DNA of 64,000 nt, from the NCBI RefSeq assembly GCF_001701025.1, contig NZ_CP016793.1, forward strand, positions 2,480,001 through 2,544,000, given 5' to 3'. The stretch's first letter is position 1, and every line of letters begins with the position of its first letter. The notes beneath the pieces are model-generated. The model saw nothing but the letters and a program-made list of their open reading frames with translations. It was not told where the DNA came from and searched no databases. Source of the stretch: Lentzea guizhouensis (GTDB lineage Bacteria; Actinomycetota; Actinomycetes; Mycobacteriales; Pseudonocardiaceae). Both the position numbers and the translations under genes were made by a program. Below, piece by piece: positions 7,904 to 17,580 of the stretch.

Positions 7904-8952
7904 ACCCGCGCCTCCCGGCGACTCCGAACCAGCAGGTACATCAGATAGGGGGCGCCGAGCACGGCGGTGACCACGCCCACCGGCAGCTCGATGCGGTAGA
8001 TCGTGCGGGCGACCAGGTCGGAGAGCACGACCAGGACGCCGCCGAGGACCACGGAGCCGAACAGCGGGGGTTGGGCGGTGCCTGCCAGGCGCAGGGCGAT
8101 CTGGGGGGTGGCGAGTGCCACGAAGGTGATCGGGCCGGCGGCGGCGGTGGCGATCGAGGCCAGGACGATGGCCACCACGATCAGGAACGAGCGGGCCAGG
8201 TTCACGCGGATGCCGAGGCCGCGAGTGGTCTCGTCGCCGAACTGGAGTGCGCCGAGGACGTGGCCGCCGATCAGGGCGACCGGGATCAGCACCGCCAGGG
8301 CGACCGCCACCGGGACGACGTGTTCCCAGCCGCGGCCGTTGAGGGAGCCGGTGATCCACACCATCGCGCGGCCGGCGTCCTGGACGTCGCCGACGGTGAG
8401 CAGGTAGTGGGTGAAGTTGCCGGCCACGGCGGTGATGCCGATGCCGACGAGCACCATGCGGAAGCCCTCGATGCCCTTGCGCCACGCCAGCGCGTAGACG
8501 AGCAGGCCCGCGACCAGACCGCCGAGCAGGCCCGCCAGCGGGACGCCGATCGAGGCCGCGCTGCCGGTCACCACGCCCAGCGAACCCGCGAACGTGATCA
8601 CCGAGACCGCGCCGGCGCCCGCTCCCCAGGTGACGCCCAGGATGTCGGGCGAGGCCAGCGGGTTGCGGACGATCGCCTGGAAGATCGCGCCGGACAGGCC
8701 CAGCGCGCCGCCGACGAGCAGGCCGGTCAGGGCGCGGGGCATGCGCAGCTCGAACACCACGAACTGGTCCCGCCGCGAACCCCCGCCCAGCACCGTGTCG
8801 ACGACCTGGACGGCGGTCAGCGGGAAGTCGCCGATCATGATGTCGGCGACCAGCAGGGTCGCCAGCACGACGAGCGAGCCCGCCACCACGAGCAGCGGGC
8901 GGCGGCGGAGCTTGAAGGAGGTGGCCCCGACCCTCAACGCGGTGGCGGTCAA
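7900..8952 (-). CDS. Ferric-siderophore ABC transporter permease 2
   Basis: This 350-residue polytopic permease is FecD/FepG-like, with about nine hydrophobic segments. It carries the family motifs RMPRALTGLLVGGALGLSG and GAIFQAIVRNPLASPDILGV near the N-terminus and GPITFVALATPQIALRL later. I place the start at TTG 8952, which overlaps the stop of permease 1 (TTGA) and has GAGG 11 bases upstream. Longer versions reading into the preceding gene are only frame extension. It pairs with permease 1 to form the membrane channel and contacts the ATPase through its cytoplasmic loops. Confidence 0.9.
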   Translation of the reverse strand: MTATALRVGATSFKLRRRPLLVVAGSLVVLATLLVADIMIGDFPLTAVQVVDTVLGGGSRRDQFVVFELRMPRALTGLLVGGALGLSGAIFQAIVRNPLASPDILGVTWGAGAGAVSVITFAGSLGVVTGSAASIGVPLAGLLGGLVAGLLVYALAWRKGIEGFRMVLVGIGITAVAGNFTHYLLTVGDVQDAGRAMVWITGSLNGRGWEHVVPVAVALAVLIPVALIGGHVLGALQFGDETTRGLGIRVNLARSFLIVVAIVLASIATAAAGPITFVALATPQIALRLAGTAQPPLFGSVVLGGVLVVLSDLVARTIYRIELPVGVVTAVLGAPYLMYLLVRSRREARV

Positions 8953-9941
8953 ATCTTCACCAGCCTCTTGCGGCGCACCAGGAAGATGAAGAACGGGGCG
9001 CCGAGCAGCGCCAGCATCACGCCGACCTCCACTTCGGACGGACGGGCGACGACGCGGCCGATGATGTCGGCGAACAGGATCAGGATCGCGCCGACCACCG
9101 CCGAGAACGGCAGGATCCAGCGGTAGTCCGGCCCGGTGAACGCACGCGCCACGTGCGGCACGACGAGACCCACGAACCCGATGGGCCCGCACGCCGCGAC
9201 GGCACCGCCCACCAGCAGCGTGATGGCGAGGATGCCCAACGACCGCGTGCGGTTCACGCTCACGCCGAGCGACCGCGCGACGTCCTCGCCGAGCGACAGG
9301 GCGTTGAGACCCGGCGCGTTGAACGCCGCCACGACCAAGCCCGCCAGCAGGAACGGCAGCACCTGGGTCAGCACCGACAGGTCGCGCCCGGCGATCGCGC
9401 CGACCTGCCAGAACCGGAACGCGTCGAGCGACTGCTGGTCGAGCAGCACGATCGCCGACACCAGGCCGTTCATCAGCGCCGACACCGCGGCGCCGGCCAG
9501 CGCCAGCGTCACCGGCGACGGACCCGCGCGCCCGGCCGAACCGAGCAGGAACACCAGCACGCTCGCGACCATCGCGCCGGCGAACGCGAACCAGATGTAG
9601 CCGTACAGCGACGAGACACCGAGCAGGAAGATCGACAGCACCACGGCCAGCGCGGCGCCGTGCGTGACGCCGAGGATGCCGGGGTCGGCGAGCGGGTTGC
9701 GCGTGTGGCCCTGCATCAACGCACCGCCGACGCCCAGCGCGATCCCGACCGCGATGCCGATCAGCGTGCGCGGGACGCGGAGCTCGCGGACGATCACGTC
9801 GTCCTCGACGCCGGTCGGTGTGAACAGGCCGTGCCACACGGCGGAGAGCGGGATGTCCTTCGAGCCGATCGCGATGCTCGCCAACGCCACGGCGACCAGC
9901 ACGACCAGCAGGAAGAGCAGGCCCGACGACCTACGACCCAA
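8949..9941 (-). CDS. Ferric-siderophore ABC transporter permease 1
   Basis: This 330-residue FecC/FepD-like permease shows the diagnostic stretch RVPRTLIGIAVGIALGVGG and MQGHTRNPLADPGILGV, with GFVGLVVPHVARAF in the coupling region. The TTG at 9941 is chosen because AGGAGG lies 7 bases upstream. It is the first gene of the importer operon and lies 25 bp from the iron box at 9967-9985, so iron-replete repression is expected. The order permease, permease, ATPase with 4-base overlaps is standard. The missing binding protein is the only oddity. Confidence 0.92.
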   Translation of the reverse strand: MGRRSSGLLFLLVVLVAVALASIAIGSKDIPLSAVWHGLFTPTGVEDDVIVRELRVPRTLIGIAVGIALGVGGALMQGHTRNPLADPGILGVTHGAALAVVLSIFLLGVSSLYGYIWFAFAGAMVASVLVFLLGSAGRAGPSPVTLALAGAAVSALMNGLVSAIVLLDQQSLDAFRFWQVGAIAGRDLSVLTQVLPFLLAGLVVAAFNAPGLNALSLGEDVARSLGVSVNRTRSLGILAITLLVGGAVAACGPIGFVGLVVPHVARAFTGPDYRWILPFSAVVGAILILFADIIGRVVARPSEVEVGVMLALLGAPFFIFLVRRKRLVKI

Positions 9942-9966
9942 GGCCCACCCTCCTAGCGCTCACAGG

Positions 9967-9985
9967 AGAGGTAAGCCTAACCGAA
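9967..9985 (-). promoter_or_regulatory. IdeR/DmdR-type iron box of siderophore ABC operon
   Basis: On the minus strand TTCGGTTAGGCTTACCTCT matches 15 of 19 consensus positions, with the GGTTAGGCT-ACC core intact. It ends 25 bp before the TTG start of permease 1. Confidence 0.85.
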
Positions 9986-10242
9986 CCAACCGGCGGCCCC
10001 GGTGCACAGCCCAGTAGTTCTGGTCACTGCCCCAGATCCCGCGAACCGGAAGACCCACTGTGAGTAGCTCCCGGAGTTCACAGATGCAGAAACGCGCGGA
10101 GTGGATGATCGGGTAGGAATATTCCACCAACACGTTGTCGGATCAACTAAAAGAGTGGCCGCGAATGTCGTTTGGATAGCACCGTTCATCCATCCGGTGA
10201 CATGAGTGCGCTCGATGAGTAGTTGAGCAGTCACTCAGATAA

Positions 10243-10282
10243 CACGAAGGGGTTCCGGGAATGCACCCGGAACCCCTTCGTG
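10243..10282 (-). terminator. lsr2 terminator
   Basis: A perfect 17-bp stem (10243-10259 with 10266-10282) and six-base loop lie 12 bp past the lsr2 stop. This is one of the strongest hairpins in the window. Confidence 0.9.
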
Positions 10283-10294
10283 CTTTGCCGAATT

Positions 10295-10642
10295 TCAGCC
10301 CTGCTGGTGGTAGGCGTCGAGCACCTCGGCCGGGATGCGACCCCGGTCCGACACCTTCATGCCCTGCTTGCGGGCCCACTCGCGAATGGCCTGGTTCTGC
10401 TCGCGGTCAGCTGATGCCGGACGCGCCTTCACACCGGCCGGACGGCCAGGTCCACTGCGCTTGCGACCACCCGCGCGGCGGGCACCCGCCACGAAGTCGG
10501 ACAAGGCGTCCCGCAGTTTGCCCGCATTGCCCGAGGAAAGGTCGATCGTGTAGCTGACACCGTCCAGCCCGAACTCGACGGTCTCCTCCGCAGTGGAGCC
10601 GTCCAGGTCGTCGACGAGGGTCACCGTGACCTTCTGCGCCAT
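10295..10642 (-). CDS. lsr2: Nucleoid-associated protein Lsr2
   Basis: This 115-residue H-NS-like protein binds A/T-rich DNA in the minor groove, bridges it, and silences acquired genes in actinobacteria. The N-terminal dimerisation domain begins [16 protein letters not shown] basic linker ([10 protein letters not shown]) is followed by the C-terminal domain with the RGR AT-hook-like motif ([17 protein letters not shown]). The ATG at 10642 has AGGAGG eight bases upstream; an in-frame extension to 10732 would add unrelated sequence. Its place next to lysS and clpC matches the mycobacterial order (lysS, lsr2, clpC1). It is monocistronic with a strong terminator. Confidence 0.97.
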   Translation of the reverse strand: MAQKVTVTLVDDLDGSTAEETVEFGLDGVSYTIDLSSGNAGKLRDALSDFVAGARRAGGRKRSGPGRPAGVKARPASADREQNQAIREWARKQGMKVSDRGRIPAEVLDAYHQQG

Positions 10643-10754
10643 GCGTATCCTCCTGGACCCCGAATGCGCGGTCACCCGCACGCCAACTAATGCCCTGCGG
10701 ACGCAGGTTAGCGCACGGGTGCCGCATTGCACCTATCGACATGCGAAAAGTTAC

Positions 10755-12266
10755 TCATTCAGGGCGAACGAGCGGGAACAAGATGGTCTCTCGGATACCC
10801 AGCCCGGTCAGTGCCATCAGCAGCCGATCGATACCCATTCCGACGCCGCCACTCGGTGGCATTCCGTACTCCAGCGACCGCAGAAAGTCTTCGTCGACCG
10901 GCATGGCCTCGTTGTCACCGGCCGCGGCAAGACGGGCCTGCGCTTCCAGGCGTTCCCGCTCGATCACCGGGTCCACCAGTTCGGAGTAACCCGTGCCGAG
11001 TTCGAATCCGCGGACGTACAGATCCCACTTTTCGGCGACACCCGGCTTGCTGCGGTGCTGCCTGGTCAGCGGAGAGGTCTCCACCGGGTAGTCGCGCACG
11101 AACGTGGGCAGGTGCAGCGAGTGGCACACCAGGTGCTCCCACAGCTCCTCGACCAGCTTGCCGTGCCCGAACTTCGGGTTGAGCTCGAGCTCGTGGCGGT
11201 CACAAAGCTTGCGCAGCACGTCAGCCGGCGTCTCGGGGGTGATTTCCTCACCGACCGCTTCGGACAGCGACTCGTAGATGCTGATCGTCCGCCACTCGCC
11301 TGACAGGTCGTACTCCGTGCCGTCGGCCAGCGTGACAATCTGCGAGCCCGTCACGGCTTCCGCGGCTTCCTGGATCAGCTCACGCGTCAGCACGGCGTTC
11401 GTGTCGTAGGTCGCGTACGCCTCGTAGTACTCCAGCATGGAAAACTCGGGCGAATGCGACGAGTCCACGCCCTCGTTGCGGAAGTTGCGGTTGATCTCGA
11501 AGACCTTCTCGATCCCGCCGACCACACAGCGCTTCAAGTACAGCTCCGGCGCGATGCGCAGGAACAGGTCGATGTCGAGCGCGTTCGAGTGCGTGATGAA
11601 CGGACGCGCCGACGCACCACCCTGCAGCGTCTGCAACATCGGCGTCTCGACTTCGAGGAATCCACGCCGGTGGAACGACTCGCGCAGAGAACGAACGACG
11701 TTCGCGCGGGTCCGAACGGTGTCGCGGGCCAGCGGGCGCAGGATCAGGTCGACGTAACGCTGGCGAATGCGGGTTTCCTCGCCGAGTTCCTTGTGCGCGA
11801 CCGGGAGCGGGCGCAACGACTTCGACGTCAGCTGCCACCCGTCGGCCATCACGGAAAGCTCACCGCGACGCGAGCTGATGACCTCGCCGTGCACGAAAAC
11901 GTGGTCACCGAGGTCGACGTCGGTCTTCCACTCGGAAAGGGCTTCTTCACCCACACCGGCAAGGCTCAGCATCGCCTGCAGTTCGGTGCCGTCGCCTTCG
12001 CGCAACGTGGCGAAGCACAGCTTTCCGGTGTTGCGCAGGAACATGACCCGGCCGGTCACCCCGACCACCTGACCGGTCTGCGTGTCGGGTTCGAGTTCGG
12101 GGTGTGCCTCGCGAATCTCGCGCAACGTGTGCGTGCGCTCGACTTCGACCGGATACGGCTCCTTGCCGGAAGCGAGCAGCCGCGCACGCTTCTCCCGGCG
12201 CACGCGCATCTGCTCGGGCAGGTCTTCTTCGCTGGTCACGGCGTTTTGCTTCGGCTGCTCGCTCAC
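10755..12266 (-). CDS. lysS: Lysine--tRNA ligase (class II)
   Basis: This 503-residue cytoplasmic enzyme charges tRNA-Lys. The N-terminal OB-fold (about 55-160) has [20 protein letters not shown]. Class II motif 1 is [11 protein letters not shown], motif 2 is [23 protein letters not shown] and motif 3 is [14 protein letters not shown] take GTG 12266 because [19 protein letters not shown] then aligns with mycobacterial LysS near the N-terminus. A GTG at 12305 in the same frame would add 13 residues, and neither start has a strong ribosome site. No LysX-type membrane domain is attached. It is adjacent to lsr2, as in mycobacteria. Confidence 0.96.
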   Translation of the reverse strand: MSEQPKQNAVTSEEDLPEQMRVRREKRARLLASGKEPYPVEVERTHTLREIREAHPELEPDTQTGQVVGVTGRVMFLRNTGKLCFATLREGDGTELQAMLSLAGVGEEALSEWKTDVDLGDHVFVHGEVISSRRGELSVMADGWQLTSKSLRPLPVAHKELGEETRIRQRYVDLILRPLARDTVRTRANVVRSLRESFHRRGFLEVETPMLQTLQGGASARPFITHSNALDIDLFLRIAPELYLKRCVVGGIEKVFEINRNFRNEGVDSSHSPEFSMLEYYEAYATYDTNAVLTRELIQEAAEAVTGSQIVTLADGTEYDLSGEWRTISIYESLSEAVGEEITPETPADVLRKLCDRHELELNPKFGHGKLVEELWEHLVCHSLHLPTFVRDYPVETSPLTRQHRSKPGVAEKWDLYVRGFELGTGYSELVDPVIERERLEAQARLAAAGDNEAMPVDEDFLRSLEYGMPPSGGVGMGIDRLLMALTGLGIRETILFPLVRPE

Positions 12267-12455
12267 GCGAAGAAGGGTACGGAAGGCGCTGGAGCCGAAG
12301 CTCACCGGATACCCGTTTCACGAGGTGGCCGCCGATTCCGGATCACGAGGAACGCCCGCGGGGAGCGCCGGAGGACGGGCACACGACCTGATGGCGTGAC
12401 ACGGGAAACCCGACCAGACCATTTCGGACACCGGTCCAGTCACTAAGTTGGACGG

Positions 12456-13208
12456 ATGGATCTACACGCTAGGCGAGCGGACTCGTTCGGCGAGCAGGCC
12501 CAGGCCTACGCCGAACACCGGCCTGACTACCCCTTGGCGGCGATCCGGTGGGCTCTCGAGCCACTGGCACAGGACAGGCGCCTCGACGTCCTCGACCTCG
12601 CCGCCGGCACCGGAAAGCTGACCGCGGGACTGGTCGCTGAGGGCCACTGCGTCACAGCGGTGGAGCCCAACGAGCAGATGTTGTCCGAGCTGGTGCGCCG
12701 GGTGCACGACGTGCGCGCGTTGCCCGGCCATGCCGAACACATCCCGGTTCCGGACCAGACGGTCGACGCCGTGCTGGTCGGGACCGCGTTCCACTGGTTC
12801 GACCACGCGAAGACGATGCCGGAGATCGCCCGCGTGCTGCGGCCCGGCGGGGTGGTGGCGGCCATGTGGAACGAGCCGGACATGTCGGTCGACTGGCTGG
12901 CGGAGTTCGAGCGGGTGTCGGCGAGCAGCGTCCAGATGACCAGGCAGGACCCGGCCGGCATGCTGGCGCACCCGTTGTTCGGGACGCCGGAGCGGCAGGT
13001 GTTCCAGCACGCGCAGCACCGGGACTCACCGGAGGCGCTCGTCGCCACCGTGAACACCCACTCGCGGATGCTGGTCGTCAGCGCGGAGGAGCGCGAGACG
13101 GTCAACGAGAAGATGCTCGCGTTCCTGCGTTCGCGGCCGGAGACGTCGAACGGGCCGTTCGACGTCCCCATGCGCACGGACGTGACACGAATGGTTCTCA
13201 GCGGCTGA
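12456..13208 (+). CDS. Class I SAM-dependent methyltransferase
   Basis: This 250-residue protein has a Methyltransf_11-type fold. Motif I is VLDLAAGTGKLTAGL near residues 45-60, then the acidic residue after strand 2 (VTAVEPNEQM). TVDAVLVGTAFHWF and a post-motif ARVLRPGGVVAAMWN follow. The pattern is common for small-molecule or quinone-type methyltransferases, but the substrate cannot be told. It is the only plus-strand gene among minus-strand housekeeping genes and its last 11 bases overlap the convergent coaX 3' end, so it looks like an insertion into the conserved lysS-coaX order. Confidence 0.85.
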   Translation: MDLHARRADSFGEQAQAYAEHRPDYPLAAIRWALEPLAQDRRLDVLDLAAGTGKLTAGLVAEGHCVTAVEPNEQMLSELVRRVHDVRALPGHAEHIPVPDQTVDAVLVGTAFHWFDHAKTMPEIARVLRPGGVVAAMWNEPDMSVDWLAEFERVSASSVQMTRQDPAGMLAHPLFGTPERQVFQHAQHRDSPEALVATVNTHSRMLVVSAEERETVNEKMLAFLRSRPETSNGPFDVPMRTDVTRMVLSG

Positions 13209-13989
13209 CGAGGTTGCGCTCGAACACCAGGCGCAGCCCCAGCAGGGTCAGGTCGGGCACGTGGTGCGCGATCGTCGAGGACTCGGCGACGACCAGCGGC
13301 GCCAGGCCACCGGTGGCGATCACGGTGACCGGGCCGGGGTCGGTCTGCTGGAGCTCCTCGGTGATCAGCCGCACCAGCCCGTCGACCTGGCCGACGAAGC
13401 CGTAGACGATGCCCGACTGCAGGCACTCCACCGTGTTCTTGCCGATGACGTTGCGCGGGCGGACCAGCTCGACCTTGCGGAGCTGGGCCGCGCGCGCGGC
13501 GAGGGCGTCGACGGAGATCTCGATGCCCGGCGCCAGCGCGCCGCCCAGGAACTCGCCGCGCGACGAGATCACGTCGAGGTTCGTGGACGTGCCGAAGTCG
13601 ACCACGATGCACGAGGTCGCGTAGAGGTGGTGCGCGGCCAGCGTGTTGATCACGCGGTCCGAGCCCACCTCCTTCGGGTTGTCCACGAGCAGCGGCACGC
13701 CGGTCTTCACGCCCGGCTCCACCAGCACCTTCGGCACGGTGTCGTAGTAGCGGCCGAGCATCACCCGCAGCTCGCGCAGCACCGCGGGCACGGTGGACAG
13801 CGCCGAGATGCCGGTGATCTTGTCGGCGTACTCGCCGAGCAGGCCGCGCATGGTCAGCGCGAGCTCGTCGGCGGTCATCCTGGCGTCGGTGCGCATGCGC
13901 CAGTCGCGCACGAGCGGGGCCGAGTCGCCGACCCCGTCGTACAGACCGAGCACGATGTTGGTGTTGCCGACGTCGATGGCGAGCAGCAC
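13198..13989 (-). CDS. coaX: Type III pantothenate kinase
   Basis: This 263-residue enzyme phosphorylates pantothenate in the first step of coenzyme A synthesis. ASKHA-fold motifs are visible: phosphate-1 motif DVGNTNIVLGLYDG at residues 6-19, the central VDFGTSTNLDVI and GGALAPGIEIS, and an adenosine-site glycine run VIATGGLAPLV. The GTG at 13989 has GAGG upstream. It lies 10 bp after panD and panC precedes panD by 10 bp, so pantoate to 4'-phosphopantothenate genes form one operon, as in mycobacteria. Confidence 0.96.
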   Translation of the reverse strand: MLLAIDVGNTNIVLGLYDGVGDSAPLVRDWRMRTDARMTADELALTMRGLLGEYADKITGISALSTVPAVLRELRVMLGRYYDTVPKVLVEPGVKTGVPLLVDNPKEVGSDRVINTLAAHHLYATSCIVVDFGTSTNLDVISSRGEFLGGALAPGIEISVDALAARAAQLRKVELVRPRNVIGKNTVECLQSGIVYGFVGQVDGLVRLITEELQQTDPGPVTVIATGGLAPLVVAESSTIAHHVPDLTLLGLRLVFERNLVSR

Positions 13990-13999
13990 GGTGTGTTCC

Positions 14000-14470
14000 T
14001 CAGTTCTCGGTCTTGATCAACGCGTCCAGCGCGGTCGCCTCAACGGTCTCAGAAGACGGCGCGCTCGTGGAGCCGTTCACCAGTCCGGAACCCTCGGGTG
14101 CGTGGGCGGGGTCCGAGCCGAGGTCGACGACCTTGTTGTCGGCGTCCACGAACACGACGCGCGGCTGGTAGGTGCGCGACTCGGCGTCGTCCATCTGCCC
14201 GTAGGCGATCAGGATGACGATGTCGCCGGGGTGCACGAGGTGCGCGGCGGCACCGTTGATGCCCAGCACGCCCGTGCCGCGCTCGCCGGGGATGACGTAG
14301 GTCTCCAGGCGCGCGCCGTTGGTGACGTCGACGATGGCGACCTGCTCGCCCGCCAGCAGGTCGGCGGCCTCCATCAGGTCCTCGTCCACCGTCACCGAAC
14401 CGACGTAGTGCAGGTCCGCCTGCGTCACGGTGGCGCGGTGGATCTTGGACTTCAGCATCGTGCGGAACAT
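14000..14470 (-). CDS. panD: Aspartate 1-decarboxylase (pyruvoyl) precursor
   Basis: This 156-residue proenzyme makes beta-alanine from L-aspartate for pantothenate. Self-cleavage occurs between Gly24 and Ser25; from the ATG at 14470 the YVGS motif falls exactly at residues 22-25, which confirms that start over an upstream in-frame ATG. Lys9 and the conserved [17 protein letters not shown] and [12 protein letters not shown] are present. The C-terminal tail after residue 115 is longer than in Escherichia coli and acidic, as in other actinobacteria. It sits in the panC-panD-coaX operon. Confidence 0.97.
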   Translation of the reverse strand: MFRTMLKSKIHRATVTQADLHYVGSVTVDEDLMEAADLLAGEQVAIVDVTNGARLETYVIPGERGTGVLGINGAAAHLVHPGDIVILIAYGQMDDAESRTYQPRVVFVDADNKVVDLGSDPAHAPEGSGLVNGSTSAPSSETVEATALDALIKTEN

Positions 14471-14480
14471 GTCATTCCCC

Positions 14481-15386
14481 CTACTCGTCGCCTTCGCCGA
14501 GCAACACACCGATGTTGTCGATCAGGCGGGTGGAACCGACGCGGGCGGCGATGAGCAGCCGGGCGTCGCCGTTCTCCGGCGCGGGACCGAGGTCGACCCC
14601 GCGCAGCTCCAGGTAGTCGAGCTCGACCTCGGGCACCTGCGCCAGCACCTCGTGCGCGGCCTTGAGCACCGCGTCGGCGCCCTGCGACGACACGTGCGCG
14701 CCGGCGGTCAGCGCGGCCGACAGCGTCACGGCGTGCTGGCGCTGCTCCGGCGTCAGGTAGGCGTTGCGCGACGACAGCGCGAGGCCGTCGTGCTCGCGGA
14801 CGGTCGGCACGCCGACGACGTCGAGCGGGAAGTTGAGGTCGCGCGCCATCTTGTGGATCAGCTGGAGCTGCTGGTAGTCCTTCTGCCCGAACACCGCGTA
14901 CGTGGGCTGCACGATGTTGAACAGCTTCGACACGACCGTGAGCACGCCCGCGAAGTGGCCGGGGCGGACCGCGCCTTCCAGCTCGTCGCCCAGCGGTCCG
15001 GGGTGCACGGTGACCTGCGCGCCTTCGGAGTTGGATCCTTCTGGGTACATGTCCTCGACGGACGGCGCGAACACGATCCCGACGCGTTCCTCGCGGCAGA
15101 TGTCCACATCGGACTCGAACTGCCGCGGGTACTTGTCCAGGTCCTCGTTCGCGCCGAACTGCAGCGGGTTCACGAAGATCGACACCACGACCACCGTGTT
15201 CTGCATGACCTGCGCCTCGCGGATCAGCTGCCGGTGACCGGCGTGCAGCGCGCCCATCGTGGGCACCAGCGCCACGTTGCGGCCGGCGTTGCGCAGCGCG
15301 CGCACCACGCGGTTGAGCCGCGCGGGGTCGCGGTGCACCGTGACGTCGTCCGGGCGGTAGTCGTCCTTGGTCAGTGGCTTGGTCAC
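14481..15386 (-). CDS. panC: Pantoate--beta-alanine ligase
   Basis: This 301-residue pantothenate synthetase joins pantoate and beta-alanine with ATP. The nucleotidyltransferase HIGH-like motif is [12 protein letters not shown]. The pantoate/ATP site has [14 protein letters not shown] and [12 protein letters not shown], and the KMSKS-like [11 protein letters not shown] follows. GTG 15386 is chosen: it sits one base past the DUF2520 stop with GAGGAC upstream. Forms that read 67 codons further upstream lie inside the neighbouring gene. It is the second gene of the pantothenate operon. Confidence 0.97.
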   Translation of the reverse strand: MTKPLTKDDYRPDDVTVHRDPARLNRVVRALRNAGRNVALVPTMGALHAGHRQLIREAQVMQNTVVVVSIFVNPLQFGANEDLDKYPRQFESDVDICREERVGIVFAPSVEDMYPEGSNSEGAQVTVHPGPLGDELEGAVRPGHFAGVLTVVSKLFNIVQPTYAVFGQKDYQQLQLIHKMARDLNFPLDVVGVPTVREHDGLALSSRNAYLTPEQRQHAVTLSAALTAGAHVSSQGADAVLKAAHEVLAQVPEVELDYLELRGVDLGPAPENGDARLLIAARVGSTRLIDNIGVLLGEGDE

Positions 15387-15387
15387 G

Positions 15388-16278
15388 TCAGTCCTCGAGA
15401 GTGGTGCGAACGTCGTTGGCCGCGTCGGGCTTGAGCAGCCCGGAGCGTTCGGCCCGCTCGGCGGTGCGCCGGGCGAGCACGCGGTAGCCGGGCAGGGTGT
15501 CGGGGGCCTGCTCGGCCAGCACGGTGAGGTGCTTGCGCAAGGTACCCGTGTCGCCGCGGGCGACCGGACCGGTGAGGGCGCGGTCACCGTGGCGCAGCGA
15601 GTTGTCGAGAGCGGCGGACAGCAGCGGTCCGAGCAGGCGCTCGGCGTTCGCCACGCCCGCGTTCGTGAGCAGGTCCGCGGCGTCGCGGACCAGCGTGATC
15701 AGGTGGTTCGCGCCGTGGGCCAGTGCCGCGTGGTAGAGCGGGCGGACGGCCTCCGGCACGCGCACGGGTTCGGCGTCCATCTCCACGACCAGGGCCTCGC
15801 CGACGCTCCAGGCCACCTCGTCGCCGTCGGCGGCCGTGACGCCGACGCACGCCGCGCGCATCCGCTGCAGGTCCTCCTCCCGGCCGGTGAAGGTCATGAC
15901 GGGGTGCAGCGCGAGCGTCAACGCACCCAGCTCGGCGGCCGGCCGGAGGACTTCCACGCCCTGGGCACCGCTGGTGTGCACGACGATCTGACCCGCCCGC
16001 AGCGACTCGGTGGCGACCAGGCCCCTGACGAGCCCGGCGAGCTCGTCGTCCGGCACGGCCAGCAGCACGAGGTCGGACTTCTGCGCCACCTCGGTCGGGT
16101 CCTCGATCGAGACACCGGGCAGCAGTTCCTCCGCGCGGTCGCGGGAGGCCTGGGAGACGGCGGACGTGCCGACGACCACGTGGCCGGTCCTGGCCAGCGC
16201 GGCGCCCAGCACCGAGCCGACCCGGCCTGCCGAGATGACACCGACGGCGAGCCTGGCCGGACGTGGGGTCGCGTCCAT
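15388..16278 (-). CDS. DUF2520 Rossmann-like protein (Rv3603c-type)
   Basis: This 296-residue protein has an N-terminal NAD(P)-type Rossmann fold (LAVGVISAGRVGSVLGAAL, with GxxGxVG) and a C-terminal all-helical DUF2520 domain with LYHAALAHGANHLITL. It resembles F420/NADP reductase-like or ketopantoate-reductase-like proteins and always sits before panC in actinobacteria I remember. A role in supplying pantoate is a reasonable guess but unproven. The ATG at 16278 is used because GGAGT lies 7 bases upstream. Its stop is one base from the panC start. Confidence 0.85.
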   Translation of the reverse strand: MDATPRPARLAVGVISAGRVGSVLGAALARTGHVVVGTSAVSQASRDRAEELLPGVSIEDPTEVAQKSDLVLLAVPDDELAGLVRGLVATESLRAGQIVVHTSGAQGVEVLRPAAELGALTLALHPVMTFTGREEDLQRMRAACVGVTAADGDEVAWSVGEALVVEMDAEPVRVPEAVRPLYHAALAHGANHLITLVRDAADLLTNAGVANAERLLGPLLSAALDNSLRHGDRALTGPVARGDTGTLRKHLTVLAEQAPDTLPGYRVLARRTAERAERSGLLKPDAANDVRTTLED

Positions 16279-16380
16279 GCGACTAACTCCTTCTGACGTT
16301 CCAGTCCCGGTTCGGGTACCAGACGACGCCGCCGAGGGTAATCCCGCACGTCCTGGCATGTGGCCAGGCGGTGACGGGAC

Positions 16381-17529
16381 TCACCCGCGGGCGGCGGTCC
16401 TGGCGGCGTGCAGCGTGTCGAGCAGCACGCCGTGGCGGTGCTCCGCGCTCTGCCCGGCCGTGCCCTGCTCGATGCGGTGCCGCAGGAAGGCCAGCTCGGT
16501 CACCGCGATCTGGTAGTTCTTCACGGTCTTGGCCGCGGCGTCACCGGACTTGCGCTTGACCGCGCGCAGCCAGTTGCGGCGCCCGTTCAGGCTCGCCAGC
16601 AACGCCACCTCGCTGTTGGCGATCCACCGGTTCTGCGCCATGGCCGCGAGCTGGCCCGCCACGATTCGCTGCTCCCGGCGCCGCTGCCACACCACGATCC
16701 CGACCGCGCCGGCGAACAGCGGCACCATGACGAGGAAGTACAGGTTGATGAACGCCGACCCGCTCTCCACCTTGGTCATCGCGTTCCAGCCCGCGTGCAG
16801 GCCGACCGCGGCCAGGTAGCCGACGATCGGCGCGATCACGCGGGTCGAGGCCCTGCTGGAGCTCGCCGCGATGCCGACACCGAGGCCGGTCATCGACGTG
16901 AACAGCGGGTGCGCGAACGGCGACAGCACCCCGCGCAGCAGGAACAGCGCGACCACGCCGCCCTCCAGGTCGCCGAAGCCCTGCTGGGCGAAGATGCGGC
17001 CGAAGTACCAGATGTTCTCGGTGAACGCGAAGCCCGCCGCGGTGATGCCCGCGTAGACCATGCCGTCGACGACACCGTCGAACTCGTGCCTGCGCCGCAG
17101 GTAGACCGCGATCAGGAAGGCGGCCTTGGTGGCCTCCTCGACGACCGGCGCGCCGATCAGCAACGTGAAGTCGCCGCCACCGCCCTGGGTGAGGATGTCG
17201 CCGACCACACGCGAGGTCTGGTTGAACACCAGCGAGCTGATCGTGGCGCCGCACGCGCCCCAGAAGAACGCGAAGAGCAGCATCTTCGCCGGTTCCGGCT
17301 CCCAGCGGTCGATCCACAGGAACGCGCTGACCACGAACGCGACCGGGATCAGCGCCGCGGCGGCACCGACGAGGATCGGCTCCAGCCCGATGCTCGTCGA
17401 CCCGAGCGCGAACAGCACGAGCCCCGCCGCGCCCAGGGCGATCAGCCCGACGACGGGGAACAGGACGGTCCAGCGGCGCTGTTCGATGCGCTTGCGGGTC
17501 GGCGTCGGCGAGAGGTCGGCGTCGTTCAC
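16381..17529 (-). CDS. PrsW-family intramembrane metalloprotease
   Basis: This 382-residue membrane protein has about nine hydrophobic segments. The PrsW (CPBP-like) active-site motifs are in order: EEATKAAF after residue 125, FAFTENIWYFG, HPLFTSMTG and LHAGWN. These glutamates and histidines coordinate the metal in the bilayer. PrsW cleaves the anti-sigma factor RsiW in Bacillus; here the substrate is unknown. A basic cytoplasmic tail follows the last membrane segment (about 290-382). It starts at GTG 17529, and a broken MidA-type gene lies divergently beside it. Confidence 0.9.
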   Translation of the reverse strand: MNDADLSPTPTRKRIEQRRWTVLFPVVGLIALGAAGLVLFALGSTSIGLEPILVGAAAALIPVAFVVSAFLWIDRWEPEPAKMLLFAFFWGACGATISSLVFNQTSRVVGDILTQGGGGDFTLLIGAPVVEEATKAAFLIAVYLRRRHEFDGVVDGMVYAGITAAGFAFTENIWYFGRIFAQQGFGDLEGGVVALFLLRGVLSPFAHPLFTSMTGLGVGIAASSSRASTRVIAPIVGYLAAVGLHAGWNAMTKVESGSAFINLYFLVMVPLFAGAVGIVVWQRRREQRIVAGQLAAMAQNRWIANSEVALLASLNGRRNWLRAVKRKSGDAAAKTVKNYQIAVTELAFLRHRIEQGTAGQSAEHRHGVLLDTLHAARTAARG

Positions 17530-17580
17530 GAAATGACCTTAAGCCCTGCATCGACGTCCCGTACGGGGAGAGTCGCGCCC

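Larger units (their letters stand above)
9942..10294. other. Intergenic region between siderophore operon and lsr2
   Basis: It contains the iron box (9967-9985) near its left end and the lsr2 terminator (10243-10282) near its right end. The roughly 250 bases between are comparatively A/T-rich for this window and show no convincing gene or RNA. Confidence 0.5.

Noticed and set aside
15388..16359. Longer start for the DUF2520 protein at 16359
   Set aside because: The added 27 residues are low-complexity, and ATG 16278 has a good ribosome site.
16408..17580. Plus-strand frame extending the MidA remnant upstream
   Set aside because: It is antisense to the intact PrsW gene; recognisable MidA sequence begins only at about 17581.
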